Of a stretch of 64,000 nucleotides of DNA, positions 34,665 through 43,274 are shown one piece after another. The DNA is from Heterorhizobium halophytocola (lineage in GTDB: Bacteria; Pseudomonadota; Alphaproteobacteria; Rhizobiales; Rhizobiaceae), in assembly GCF_017873095.1 (NCBI RefSeq), contig NZ_JAGGJU010000018.1:1-64000 (forward strand), written 5' to 3'. The first letter of the stretch is position 1. Every line of letters starts with the position of its first letter. The position numbers and the translations under genes are program-made. The notes under the pieces were generated by a model. It ran no database searches. It was not told the origin of the DNA and saw only the letters and a program-made list of their open reading frames with translations.

Positions 34665-35408
34665 TCATGGTCCTACGGTCATCGTGATCTTGCAGCCCTC
34701 CGTTGCGCCGGTCAATTGCGCGGCGATCTGGCCACCGGCGCTACGGTTGTCGCTACGTGGAATATGGCGCACGCTGGCGCCGGCGCCACCCTCGGCAAAG
34801 GTGGCCGGGGGATATTCGTCGCGGTCCATGCCGGGCTTTGTCGGAATGCCTCTCAGCGATGCTGCTCGCCTGGCGGTCGTGCCCGGTCGATCGAGCGTCA
34901 GCACCGAGGGATATCCGGACGCCTGGGCGTCGGCGATATGCTGTGCGGCCTGCGGAGAGGCTGTCCGGGAGATAACGACGCTACGTGCGCACGGACAGGT
35001 CTGGCAGGTATCGGTATCGGCCTTGGCGTCCGCCTGGTCGGCCGCCTCGTTGCCAAACAACCAGTCCCGCGCGTCATCGATCTTCTGATTGACATAGCGA
35101 CCCGCATCCGTGTCGTCGACCCAGGCCCCGGCGCTGGTTCCGGCCGCATAGCCGCCGGCAGCCCCGACGCCGGCGCCAGCTACGCCGCCGGTGACCGCAC
35201 CAATTCCGCCACCGACAACTGCCCCACCGGCAGCGCCAGGTACAGCGCCTACGCCTCCGGCAAGTGCGCCGCCTGCCGCCCCGACGCCGGCCCCGATCGC
35301 GCCTTCGACGGCAGCACCGGCCGCAGCCCCTTCCACGGCCCCGACCGCTCCACCGCCGACGAGACCCAGACCGCCGAGCAGATTCTCGAAAAAGCCGCCG
35401 TCACTCAT
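34665..35408 (-). CDS. T6SS effector: NucA/NucB-type DNase with glycine-zipper N-terminus
   Basis: 247 residues. Residues 1-95 are a long Gly/Ala-rich hydrophobic region with glycine-zipper repeats, likely to insert in or cross a membrane. A cysteine-rich hinge (CQTCPC, 135-140) precedes the nuclease domain (about 143-247). This domain carries the NucA/NucB motifs: LTLDRPG, RAASLRGIPTKPGMDRDEYP (catalytic Asp/Glu at 195-198), FAEGGAGASVRHI and SDNRSAGGQ. It starts in an ATGA overlap with the DUF4123 adaptor and is followed by its ComJ-like inhibitor. All catalytic blocks appear intact. Confidence 0.82.
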   Translation of the reverse strand: MSDGGFFENLLGGLGLVGGGAVGAVEGAAAGAAVEGAIGAGVGAAGGALAGGVGAVPGAAGGAVVGGGIGAVTGGVAGAGVGAAGGYAAGTSAGAWVDDTDAGRYVNQKIDDARDWLFGNEAADQADAKADTDTCQTCPCARSVVISRTASPQAAQHIADAQASGYPSVLTLDRPGTTARRAASLRGIPTKPGMDRDEYPPATFAEGGAGASVRHIPRSDNRSAGGQIAAQLTGATEGCKITMTVGP

Positions 35409-36568
35409 GCGGCACCACTGGCGGTCTGTCGTGCCATGGCCCCGGCAATACCCGACATGAAGGCCCTCATCTGATCGTCAGGCGACTTGCCCTCACGCGC
35501 GATGAAACGCAGCGCCTCGCGATTGTGGAGCACCCTGCCGCCCGTCTTGCACATGACGAAGGCCCAGCGGCAATGGGCGCCTTCGGAGACAAGTCCGAGC
35601 CGCGTGCCGCTGACCTCGCTGACACGGATGTGTTCGCGCAACTGGTCCTCGCTCACATCTTGCGTTTCGGACGGACAGGTCTGCCGCAGATAGTCCACAC
35701 GTCTTGTCAGGTTGGCCGCACGCCTTGCCTCCTCAATGCCCTCCACCTGGCGGATGTCCAGCCTGAAGGGTCCCGGTGCCGGGGATACCGCGCTTCCCGG
35801 GTGGCGGATCCGCTTCAGGCCGCCGCCCCATTCCGGCTCCGGCGCGAAGAACAGCAGCGCCGCCGGCCCGAGCAGCCGCGCGACCTGCTCCGGCTCCAGC
35901 GCCGGCACCACCTGTATCATCACATTGGGATCGGCGTGGCGGAAGATGACCCGCTCATAGGCATGGGCCATGGCCACACCACCCGGACGCCTCACCGTTC
36001 GCGGCGCGTCCTTGCGGGCGACCAGCATCTGGTTGATCCGGCGCAGATGGCGGGAAAGCGTCTCGGCGGTGACGGATCTGTCCGTGACCCAGAAAACGGC
36101 GCCGGGACGGTCGTCGATGACATCCAAAATCTGCCGCAGCCGTTCGGCCACCCGATCGGGATCATCGATGATATCCGAGGGGAGAACCCCGCCACCTGTT
36201 TCGCCGCCGACCGCGACATGGGCGGCCATCTCCGCCGCCATCGCCGCCGCCTTCGCCTCCAGCGCTTCGTCGGAAAGATCTTCGTCCTCACCGTCGGCTG
36301 CGGTTTCCTGAGGCGCGCGTGAAACCAGATAGGGATCGACAAGCCATGGCCCGCCGAGCACCGTCTCCGCGTTGCCCGGCACCTGCCGGTAGAGCGGGCG
36401 AAAGGACATGCCGGCCGCGTTCAGCCGCGCCGGCAGGGCCGCATAACGCGCGCCATCCATCACCACATAGATGCGGTGGGCGCCGCCCTCGACCAAATCG
36501 TAAAATTGTCGTTCCAGGGCATCCCGGACATCCTCGGGCCGCCGCTCGGCACGCTGGGTCAGGGCCAT
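35405..36568 (-). CDS. DUF4123 effector adaptor/chaperone
   Basis: 387 residues. The N-terminal 180 residues fit DUF4123: RIYVVMDGARYAALPARLNA, SFRPLYRQVP, LGGPWLVDPYL, and later GAVFWVTDRSVTAETLSRHL and MLVARKDAP. Family members load effectors onto VgrG or PAAR. A C-terminal extension of about 150 residues contains a second helical part. The ATG at 36568 lies four bases after the PAAR stop with GAGGGTGA upstream; a longer frame would run backwards through the PAAR gene. It is thus the loader for the NucA-type effector encoded next. Confidence 0.82.
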   Translation of the reverse strand: MALTQRAERRPEDVRDALERQFYDLVEGGAHRIYVVMDGARYAALPARLNAAGMSFRPLYRQVPGNAETVLGGPWLVDPYLVSRAPQETAADGEDEDLSDEALEAKAAAMAAEMAAHVAVGGETGGGVLPSDIIDDPDRVAERLRQILDVIDDRPGAVFWVTDRSVTAETLSRHLRRINQMLVARKDAPRTVRRPGGVAMAHAYERVIFRHADPNVMIQVVPALEPEQVARLLGPAALLFFAPEPEWGGGLKRIRHPGSAVSPAPGPFRLDIRQVEGIEEARRAANLTRRVDYLRQTCPSETQDVSEDQLREHIRVSEVSGTRLGLVSEGAHCRWAFVMCKTGGRVLHNREALRFIAREGKSPDDQMRAFMSGIAGAMARQTASGAA

Positions 36569-36572
36569 TGCG

Positions 36573-36971
36573 TCACCCTCGCACGCCGGGCGTGGAACTG
36601 GCAGCCATCGCCTTCTGGCACGGCGTGCCGCTGGTCGACGCACCCGCGCCGCCGGCACCGCCCCCTGCACCATCATCGCCGATATAGACATTGGAGGAGC
36701 CCGTCTCGGCTGACCCGCCGCAATCGATCGCGTCACCGATCCGGCCGGCAGCCTTGCCGTTGATGAAAACCGTCGCCGATCCCGCGGCCAACGCCCGCGG
36801 ATGCGGACCCGCATGGCCAGCCACGCAGGCATGCGCCGCATAGGCATCGCCCACCCGCATCAGTGGACGACCATTCACATAGACATCCGGACTGCCGCCG
36901 GTCGCAGGCGTGGGCGGGAAGTGGCAGGCGTGGGCTGAGCCGATGTCGGCTTTGCGGTGGGCTGGGGGCAT
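36573..36971 (-). CDS. PAAR-domain spike-tip protein
   Basis: 132 residues. The zinc-binding histidine/cysteine pattern of PAAR is visible: GSAHACHFPPTPATGG, VYVNGRPLMRVGD, HACVAGHAGPHPRAL and GSATVFINGKAAGRIGDAIDCGG. It forms the sharpened tip on VgrG. A short Gly/Ala-rich tail follows with no toxin domain, so cargo is supplied by the next genes. The ATG has AAGGAA eight bases upstream. Bases 36972-37153 in front are AT-rich and probably hold the promoter. Confidence 0.88.
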   Translation of the reverse strand: MPPAHRKADIGSAHACHFPPTPATGGSPDVYVNGRPLMRVGDAYAAHACVAGHAGPHPRALAAGSATVFINGKAAGRIGDAIDCGGSAETGSSNVYIGDDGAGGGAGGAGASTSGTPCQKAMAASSTPGVRG

Positions 36972-36983
36972 GCTCGACTTCCT
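36893..36983 (-). repeat. PAAR start region duplicated at 27890-27980
   Basis: The intact copy of a 91-base segment (ribosome-binding site and first 26 codons of PAAR) repeated about 9 kb away in the same orientation. The two copies bracket the GHH2, orphan-immunity and NucA cassettes. Confidence 0.85.
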
Positions 36984-37153
36984 TCGAGAGATTATAACCA
37001 TTCACAACAGAACTTGACGCCCATACTTACACAAGGTTCGCGCAAGTCAATATATCGGACACCTGCAAGAATTTTATATACTAAACTGCAAAAAACAGCA
37101 TATACATGGTCAAATATTCCAAAAATAATCATCCTTATCGCACCAAAGATCGA

Positions 37154-37879
37154 TCAAACCAACGATGAAAATTCCGCTCCGTAATTGTCAATATTCTCAT
37201 AAAACAAAGACACGGGAGTACCTATACTATTTGGAGAATAGATATATTTTTTTATACAATTCATCCGCTCCAATAAAGGACGATTTTCGTACAAAGCATC
37301 ACGGTATCGAGACGGAAAATTGAATATTTGCTTTGCGACGATAAATTTATACCTAACATTATCTATCAACGACGCATAAATAAATGGGTCCAAATTCATG
37401 AGGATCTTGTCAATAGCAAATCCCTCCTCAGACCTCTCGTCGACATCAGAGTATCTCTGCTTCAGGTTGTCGACTGCATTCGCTATCTCCTTCTCTCTCT
37501 TCCGTCCATCAGGCCCAAACAGCATATTGCTGGAAACAGCCTCCTCCTTCACTTGGATAAATAAATGGAAGAATGGATGCTGAGCCATGCCTCGTTCGAC
37601 CGATTTCTCATAGGTGGCCTCCCAGGACGAACGCATCAAACCGGTGATAGCCTCGTCCATAGTCTCTTCACCTTCAATACAGCGAATTAGAAAGGCGTAC
37701 TGATTCATAATTGCCTCAAAAGAAGCGTAAAATCCGGGTGTGGCGTCACCATAGAAACTGTCAATCTTGATTGCCTCTTCATCCCACCTGACAACATCCT
37801 CACGGGTCGAATAAACTTCATGGACAAAATCGTCGTAGGAGCGAAAAGGTATATGAATCGGTGAGCCAGCCTTAGACAT
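37154..37879 (-). CDS. hypothetical protein, probable immunity partner
   Basis: 241 residues, unusually AT-rich for the window. Mostly helical; visible stretches are SYDDFVHEVYSTREDVVRWD, FYASFEAIMNQYAFLIRCIE, and SLFYENIDNYG near the end. No family was recognised. The start at 37879 is preferred because AAGGA lies six bases upstream; the in-frame ATG at 37885 directly abuts that site. It follows a toxin-like gene at 42 bases and shares its low GC, so it is probably the matching immunity gene, transferred together with it. Confidence 0.6.
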   Translation of the reverse strand: MSKAGSPIHIPFRSYDDFVHEVYSTREDVVRWDEEAIKIDSFYGDATPGFYASFEAIMNQYAFLIRCIEGEETMDEAITGLMRSSWEATYEKSVERGMAQHPFFHLFIQVKEEAVSSNMLFGPDGRKREKEIANAVDNLKQRYSDVDERSEEGFAIDKILMNLDPFIYASLIDNVRYKFIVAKQIFNFPSRYRDALYENRPLLERMNCIKKYIYSPNSIGTPVSLFYENIDNYGAEFSSLV

Positions 37880-37921
37880 AGACATTCCTTTTTTGTTGGA
37901 GGCAGCATAATGAAGGTGTTA

Positions 37922-39469
37922 CTACGGGGACTTCGTCACCCATTGATCGTAGAAGTCAACGATATCTGAAAAGTTCTTATAAGAACGCCCATATTTTAAA
38001 CTTTCATCCAACAGGATATCTTCCCAGCCTGTTTTAAGTGTAGTTGATCTGCCGATATCGGCCTCATTTCCACGAATTGCCTCTCGCCATGGGACTTTCG
38101 GACGTGTGCTATCCAGCGAAATAGCGGGTTTCATGTCATCCGGCACATATAGCTGTTGCCCGCCACCTCTATATTGAAAACTGCTCGATTTGGTTGTCCA
38201 ATCATCGCCTGCGTCCGCCGCCCTAGCACCTGTTCCGAGCAAACCATGAGCGTCTTCGGTGAAACTGACGCTAGTGCCCTCTCGACCATAAGGCGCGATA
38301 CCCAAGCCGTGCGGGTCACCTGCGTTTGTTGGATCAACCCAATTGCCTGGAGGCCGCCCTTCTCCATTCCACTGAAACATCTTCTCATTCGCGGATATGG
38401 GACGAACTCGGATGGGCTGGCTAAGATTGAAAGATGTCCCCCCCGTCAAGTTGTCGGTGTCACCGTGGTAAGCTTCGGAATATGCGGTGACCATTTTTCG
38501 TCTTGCGGCGATATGCGCTGGAGTCTTCCCCGACTCCCCAGCCAAAGCAATGTCCGCGTCGCTGACACCCCTACTATTAAGCTCTTTGCGCCAATCAAGC
38601 CGACTTATCGGTTTGGCCAATCGTTTGGGATCGGTATCAGCATGCCCGTGATCGCGATCCTTAGTCGTGTTGCCCATATTATCGGATCCGAGAACTCGCT
38701 TCTCTGCATCCGTTAGTTCAGCATCAACATCAAGTGCCCGGTAGAAATCTTCTTGGACGTCAGCCTTGCCTAAACCTGCCTCAACGACACGTTTTTTCAT
38801 AATATTTCTGGAGGCTTTGACGGTTATTTTGACCAGTCTGGATCCTTTTGCGGTCACCCTGGCGACGATTTTGAGAAACATCGCCGCGCCAGCCATTCCC
38901 ATTGCGGTAAGAGCCGCCGCCACCCCAGTCTCAATGATAGAGAAGCCTGCGTCTACCGATGCTTTACAAAGTGCAACTTTCCAGGTTCCATTCTGAAAGG
39001 CTGCGATAATGCTGTTATATGTATCCTTTAGCGAGGCCCAAAGGTTCGACCAAAAGTCTTTGAAACTCTGGTGCATAAGCGCTGTGCGTTGAGCTTGAGC
39101 CTGCTCAAAGGCTTGGGCCGTCGAGTTTTTTGCGAGCAACGCTTCTTGTGCAGCGCCTGAATTCTGCCCGTGTAAAATGCTTGCGAGCTCAAACTCGTGC
39201 TGAGCCTTCTCCATCTCGCTACGGGTACGCTCTTCCTCATCAGTGGCTTTGCGCAAATCCGTGGGAATGCCGAGTTCATCGATCATCCGCTTGACGAGGG
39301 CCCTCGCTGCGGTGACGTCATCGCTTGATCCAACTCCGGCAAGAAGCCCTATAAACCTTACCGTTGCCGCGTATTCATACGCCTTGTCTGTCGCATACAC
39401 GACGCAGGATGAACCATCTGTGTGCGTGTCATCCGTTTGAACATCTGTGAATGCGGCAGCGCTACCCAT
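37922..39469 (-). CDS. putative T6SS effector of unknown toxin class
   Basis: 515 residues, lower GC than the T6SS core. An N-terminal 130 residues include a coiled-coil stretch (about 85-130); a hydrophobic segment (about 165-205) could cross a membrane; the C-terminal 200 residues look like a compact toxin domain with RVRPISANEKMFQWNGEG, GNWVDPTNAGDP and FQYRGGGQQLYVP. That block recalls the Ntox46/ADP-ribosyltransferase-like polymorphic toxins, from memory only. It is encoded two genes downstream of vgrG, consistent with VgrG-delivered cargo. The start overlaps the end of the preceding gene's stop region with GAGGAA upstream. Confidence 0.6.
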   Translation of the reverse strand: MGSAAAFTDVQTDDTHTDGSSCVVYATDKAYEYAATVRFIGLLAGVGSSDDVTAARALVKRMIDELGIPTDLRKATDEEERTRSEMEKAQHEFELASILHGQNSGAAQEALLAKNSTAQAFEQAQAQRTALMHQSFKDFWSNLWASLKDTYNSIIAAFQNGTWKVALCKASVDAGFSIIETGVAAALTAMGMAGAAMFLKIVARVTAKGSRLVKITVKASRNIMKKRVVEAGLGKADVQEDFYRALDVDAELTDAEKRVLGSDNMGNTTKDRDHGHADTDPKRLAKPISRLDWRKELNSRGVSDADIALAGESGKTPAHIAARRKMVTAYSEAYHGDTDNLTGGTSFNLSQPIRVRPISANEKMFQWNGEGRPPGNWVDPTNAGDPHGLGIAPYGREGTSVSFTEDAHGLLGTGARAADAGDDWTTKSSSFQYRGGGQQLYVPDDMKPAISLDSTRPKVPWREAIRGNEADIGRSTTLKTGWEDILLDESLKYGRSYKNFSDIVDFYDQWVTKSP

Positions 39470-39480
39470 GGATCAGTTCC

Positions 39481-39846
39481 TCAAAGCCCGCTCAACTTTG
39501 TCGAGAAAAAGTTCTGGTCCAGAGATCGGGTACTCATCCGCTGGAAGTTGATACGCTTCCCCGGAGCAGGCCCAAACCCATCGACATTCACGCCCATGAC
39601 CAAGCTTTGAATCTCTTTGTGGGCGAGTTCAAGCGCATCCGAATTTGCCTCGAGAGACGGCAACGACTTGGCTATCAATCGGGATACCGCCTCGAACTGT
39701 ACCACCGAATTAGGTTCAAACTCGAAAGGATCGCTCAGCCTAGTGGCGCCCAGACCAGCAAAAAATTTATCTCTATATTGATCTCGCAACTTTCTGCGTT
39801 CGGGTTCATTCTTGATGAACTCACCGTCGTCATATCTTCTTGTCAA
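39481..39846 (-). CDS. small hypothetical protein between vgrG and effector
   Basis: 121 residues starting from TTG, with a strong GAGGAAA site that overlaps the vgrG stop. Charged N-terminus (ERRKLRDQYRDKFFAGLGA), then an alpha-helical middle and LVMGVNVDGFGPAPG. No family was recognised. Its position between vgrG and a large effector fits an effector chaperone or adaptor, like DUF4123 or DUF2169 proteins in other loci (inference). Confidence 0.55.
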   Translation of the reverse strand: MTRRYDDGEFIKNEPERRKLRDQYRDKFFAGLGATRLSDPFEFEPNSVVQFEAVSRLIAKSLPSLEANSDALELAHKEIQSLVMGVNVDGFGPAPGKRINFQRMSTRSLDQNFFSTKLSGL

Positions 39847-39856
39847 AGGTATTTCC

Positions 39857-41992
39857 TCACGGATTTAAGTCGATTTTCCCGGCTTTCAGAACAATGCCCA
39901 CATCGGCTTCGAATGTTATCGTGCCCTCTTCCCTCATCGTGATCTTGGTTTTCCCACACACAATTTCGAATGTCTTTCCCACGACCACAGTCTTGTTCTG
40001 ACCAACTTCTTCATAGGCCCCCATTTGAATAGACTTATTTTCAATGCCTCCAACGGATAATTGATAGCCTCCACCAACCGCCAGAACCTTGGCGCCACCG
40101 ACTATCTCACTCGAGCTTAGCATCACCGTCTCGGCTTTATTCTTGCCAACTCCGACGACCATGTTGCCCTCCCCCATGTTCAGGGCATTCAAGAAGCCGA
40201 GCTTGTCCGTGAAGCTACCAAGCTTGTCGGTCAGCAAATTGCCCATCTTATCCCGGAGGATGCCCATCGCCGAAACAACGCCACGCTGCAGAACATTCGG
40301 CCCCACCATCAGCGTCATATTGCCGCCGATCACCTCGTGGTGGTTGTTGCCCACTTCGATCGTCTTGTTGTGACCGATCGACTCGGCCTGATTGTTGTCC
40401 ACGCGCTTGGAGCGTGAGTTTTCAACATGAAGGCGATGGTCCCGCTGGGCATGAAGGTAGATCTCTTCAGCTCCTGTAGCATCTTCGAACGTCAGCTCAT
40501 TAAAGCCCTCGCTCTTGTAGCTGTCCGTCCGGAACACGCTCTTCGTCTTGTTATCGGGAAGCGTATACGGCACCTTCTGCTTCGGGTTTGGCACTACCCC
40601 CGTCACCAGTGGCCGGTCCGGGTCGCCGTCGATGAAGGCGACCATGACTTCCATGCCGATGCGCGGGATCACCTGGCCGCCCCAGCCGGCGCCCGCCCAG
40701 TTCTGCGCCACGCGGATCCAGCAGGTGTCGGACCCGTCCTTCTTCGCCTTGCGGTCCCAGGGAAACCAGACCTTGATGCGGCCATACTGGTCGGGATGGA
40801 TCTCCTCGCCTTGCGGACCCGCGACGATCGCCACCTGCGTGCCCTCGATCCGCGGGCGGTGCGTGGCCCGGTGCGGGGTCATCGGCACGCGCGACGGGAT
40901 CGCCTCGAAGCTGTTTAAATATTCCGGATTGTTGTCGCTGGTCTCATAGGAACGATCGACCACCTGGTGGCGGATCACCGAGATGATGTGCTCCTCGTAG
41001 TCGTGGTCGGGGTGGGCGACCTCGTACGGGGTGAAGCGCCGGCCGGCCTCGAGGATCCGGCTCGTCGACTTGCCGAAGATCCGCTCGTGGTCGGCCTCGC
41101 TTGCCTGCACCCGCAGCTTTTCCATCCGCTCGTTGGCGGACACGTCGAGCGCGCGGCTCGGATATTCGTAGAGCTCGCGCTTTGTCGCATCCGGCATCTG
41201 CACCAGCGACGGCGTCATCGTGCCGGGCACCATGTTCGGCGTCTCGAAATTCCAGTCGGCGCCTGCGCGCTGGCCCGGCACGTAGCTGAAACGCTTCATC
41301 CATTCGGTGATGTGGTTGCGGTCGGAAGAGCCCTGCGCCAGCCGCACCCGCCCCTCGCCCTCGGCACTGTCGGAGGGACCCGACCAGCTGTTGGCACTGT
41401 CGGCCACCACCAGCTTGTGGCTGCCCTCCTTGTGCTCGAACCACCAGAACAGCCCGTCTTCCTCGAAGCGACGCAGCAGGAAGTCGAGATCGCTCTCGTT
41501 CCACTGGACCGAATAGTGCTGGGCGGGCGGCATGGACACCACGCCGGAGGTGTCGGGGGCGGGAATGCCATGTTCGGAAAACAGCGTCTCGACGATCTCG
41601 ACCGAGGTCTTGTCCATCCAGATGCGGCAGTCGGTGCGGCGCGACAACAGCCACATCTGCGGGCGCAGCGTCAGCTGGTAGGACCGCAGTCCGCGGCTGG
41701 CCGGCGGCCCCTCGAAGAGATCCGTCACCAGCCCGTTGAACGGCCGGCGCACCGCATCGTCATCCTCGCCCTGGCGCACCTCGAGCGACACATCCGTCAG
41801 CCGGCCGATCAGTTCTTCCGGCTTGACCGCCTCCTTCTTGGCACGCACCGCGACCGTCATCTCGAACAGGCGGTTGACGCCCTCCTCGATCTCCATCCGC
41901 TCCGGCAGCAGCTGGTCCTGCCCAAGCGGCGAGGACACCCGCAGCACACGGCTTGCCTGGACGAAGTCTTCGGCGGAGGGTTGGTCGTTCAT
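39857..41992 (-). CDS. vgrG: VgrG (TssI) type VI spike protein
   Basis: 711 residues. The gp27-like part starts after RVSSPLGQDQLLPERMEI and contains YSVQWNESDLDFLLRRFEEDG; the gp5-like OB part has GPQGEEIHPDQYGRIKVWFPWD, RVAQNWAGAGWGGQVIPRIGMEV and DPDRPLVTGVVPNP. The C-terminal beta-helix (about 500-711) ends with GIVLKAGKIDLNP and has no toxin extension. It forms the puncturing spike on Hcp and carries PAAR-tipped cargo. An internal piece is duplicated at 33940-34166. Confidence 0.95.
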   Translation of the reverse strand: MNDQPSAEDFVQASRVLRVSSPLGQDQLLPERMEIEEGVNRLFEMTVAVRAKKEAVKPEELIGRLTDVSLEVRQGEDDDAVRRPFNGLVTDLFEGPPASRGLRSYQLTLRPQMWLLSRRTDCRIWMDKTSVEIVETLFSEHGIPAPDTSGVVSMPPAQHYSVQWNESDLDFLLRRFEEDGLFWWFEHKEGSHKLVVADSANSWSGPSDSAEGEGRVRLAQGSSDRNHITEWMKRFSYVPGQRAGADWNFETPNMVPGTMTPSLVQMPDATKRELYEYPSRALDVSANERMEKLRVQASEADHERIFGKSTSRILEAGRRFTPYEVAHPDHDYEEHIISVIRHQVVDRSYETSDNNPEYLNSFEAIPSRVPMTPHRATHRPRIEGTQVAIVAGPQGEEIHPDQYGRIKVWFPWDRKAKKDGSDTCWIRVAQNWAGAGWGGQVIPRIGMEVMVAFIDGDPDRPLVTGVVPNPKQKVPYTLPDNKTKSVFRTDSYKSEGFNELTFEDATGAEEIYLHAQRDHRLHVENSRSKRVDNNQAESIGHNKTIEVGNNHHEVIGGNMTLMVGPNVLQRGVVSAMGILRDKMGNLLTDKLGSFTDKLGFLNALNMGEGNMVVGVGKNKAETVMLSSSEIVGGAKVLAVGGGYQLSVGGIENKSIQMGAYEEVGQNKTVVVGKTFEIVCGKTKITMREEGTITFEADVGIVLKAGKIDLNP
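41105..41331 (-). repeat. vgrG segment duplicated at 33940-34166
   Basis: Intact source (or sister) of the vgrG fragment about 7.2 kb away, same orientation. Only about half a dozen base differences were counted by eye over 227 bases, so the duplication is recent or kept similar by gene conversion. Confidence 0.85.
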
Positions 41993-42033
41993 GAGCGATC
42001 ATCCTTGGATGCAACCGGATCTTTGCGGGCTGC

Positions 42034-42540
42034 CTATTTCAGCTCGCCGACGAGATAGGCGTAGCGGAACTTTGTGGAGCTGTTGGGCGGGATGGCATCG
42101 GCCTTGGGGCCGTACATGAATTGCGCGGTCAGGACCTCGCCGCTGTCGGCCGCCGTCGGCACGGTTCCGGCAAGAAAGGCATTGCGTGGAAAATAGCTGC
42201 GCGTCTCGGCGAAATTGTTTTCCGAATAGTTGAACTGCACGACGAAGGCGCGGTGCCCCTTGGCCATCATCGCCTCGAGGATCTTGCCCTGGTTGTTCTC
42301 CAGCCACTTTTCCAGCCAGTGATGCAGGGAATAGCTGTTGAAGGCTTCCGCCGCCATCCGCAGGCCGGCAGCCGCCGCCCCTCCGCGCGCATTGCGGGCA
42401 CCGACATCGCGCGGTCCGGGCGCATAGGTGATATAGTCGAGGCTCGGGCCCCGGCCCATGCGTGTCATCGCCTTCGACTGATCGTCCGGATTGGCGATCC
42501 TCATCTTGAGCCGATCCGACTCCACGTTGAAATCCGGCAT
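42034..42540 (-). CDS. conserved-looking protein between hcp and vgrG, function unknown
   Basis: 168 residues with GPSLDYITYAPGPRDVGARN, a Gly/Ala segment, then FNSYSLHHWLEKWLENNQGK and AFVVQFNYSENNFAETRSYF. The ATG has a strong GGAGGGG site. No family was recognised. In the Agrobacterium hcp operon a small uncharacterised gene occupies the same place, so it is probably a T6SS accessory part, perhaps helping Hcp or VgrG assembly. Confidence 0.65.
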   Translation of the reverse strand: MPDFNVESDRLKMRIANPDDQSKAMTRMGRGPSLDYITYAPGPRDVGARNARGGAAAAGLRMAAEAFNSYSLHHWLEKWLENNQGKILEAMMAKGHRAFVVQFNYSENNFAETRSYFPRNAFLAGTVPTAADSGEVLTAQFMYGPKADAIPPNSSTKFRYAYLVGELK

Positions 42541-42632
42541 GTCCCCTCCAAAAAATCCTAAAGGCTCGGCGCTGCTGCGCGATAATCCGTCGGTCCGGTG
42601 GCCGTTGAGGCAGCGGACCGATATCCAAGGGA

Positions 42633-42662
42633 GGAACCGGCGCTTGGCGGCGCGCCGGCTCC
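42633..42662 (-). terminator. hairpin downstream of hcp
   Basis: Arms 42633-42643 and 42652-42662 (11 bases, one mismatch, core CCGGCGC) follow the hcp stop by 17 bases. There is no long T-run, so it is more likely an attenuator or mRNA-protecting stem that keeps hcp expression above that of vgrG. Confidence 0.6.
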
Positions 42663-42679
42663 AAAAGGCGACCTGACGA

Positions 42680-43156
42680 TCAGGCGGCCTTTGTGGTCGA
42701 CAGATCGTAGGATGCGATCATCGGCGACTTCGGCGAGTTGTCCTCGTCGTAAGGCGTGTACTTCACTTCCATCTTGGTGAAGTTCAGGCGGATCGTCTCG
42801 ACCGGGCGGTCACCCGAGGAATCGACCGAGTAGCTGGCGATCAGCGTGTTGGTCAGCAGGTATTCGATATAGGTGTTACCCGGATTGCCGGTGGTCACCA
42901 GATGCACGACGGCCTGCTTGCCGGTGCGGCCGGCGCAGGCTTCCTGGAAGAGCTTGGTCGAGGAGCTGTCGCTGACCTTGGTCAGGATGACTTCCGACAC
43001 GGTCGGCTCGGAGGCTTCGCGGTTGGCCGTGGAGCCTGCGGAGGTGTTCATGCTGCGGGCCACGTTCCAGTGCAGGGCCTCGATATCCATCCACTTCTTG
43101 TGTTCCTCGTGGGTGGCATCGCCCTGAATACCGTCGATCTGAAGATAAATCGGCAT
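42680..43156 (-). CDS. hcp: Hcp (TssD) type VI tube protein
   Basis: 158 residues, the normal Hcp length. It opens with MPIYLQIDGIQGDAT, has WNVARSMNTSAG, the SEVILTKVSDSSSTKLFQEA strand-helix and ends with VKYTPYDEDNSP and a short tail. Hexameric rings stack into the inner tube that is propelled with VgrG at its tip. The start has AGGAG upstream. It lies 118 bases downstream of clpV, with room for its own promoter. Confidence 0.95.
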   Translation of the reverse strand: MPIYLQIDGIQGDATHEEHKKWMDIEALHWNVARSMNTSAGSTANREASEPTVSEVILTKVSDSSSTKLFQEACAGRTGKQAVVHLVTTGNPGNTYIEYLLTNTLIASYSVDSSGDRPVETIRLNFTKMEVKYTPYDEDNSPKSPMIASYDLSTTKAA

Positions 43157-43274
43157 ATTCTTTGCTCTCCTGTCTAGCTTCTGTTCGCCTTATGGCGGTT
43201 TACATTTGGTCCGAATTCAGCCGCCCTCGCCGGTCGTCCCGGCCAAATCGGCATCTGCATTCCAGGCGCGCCCG

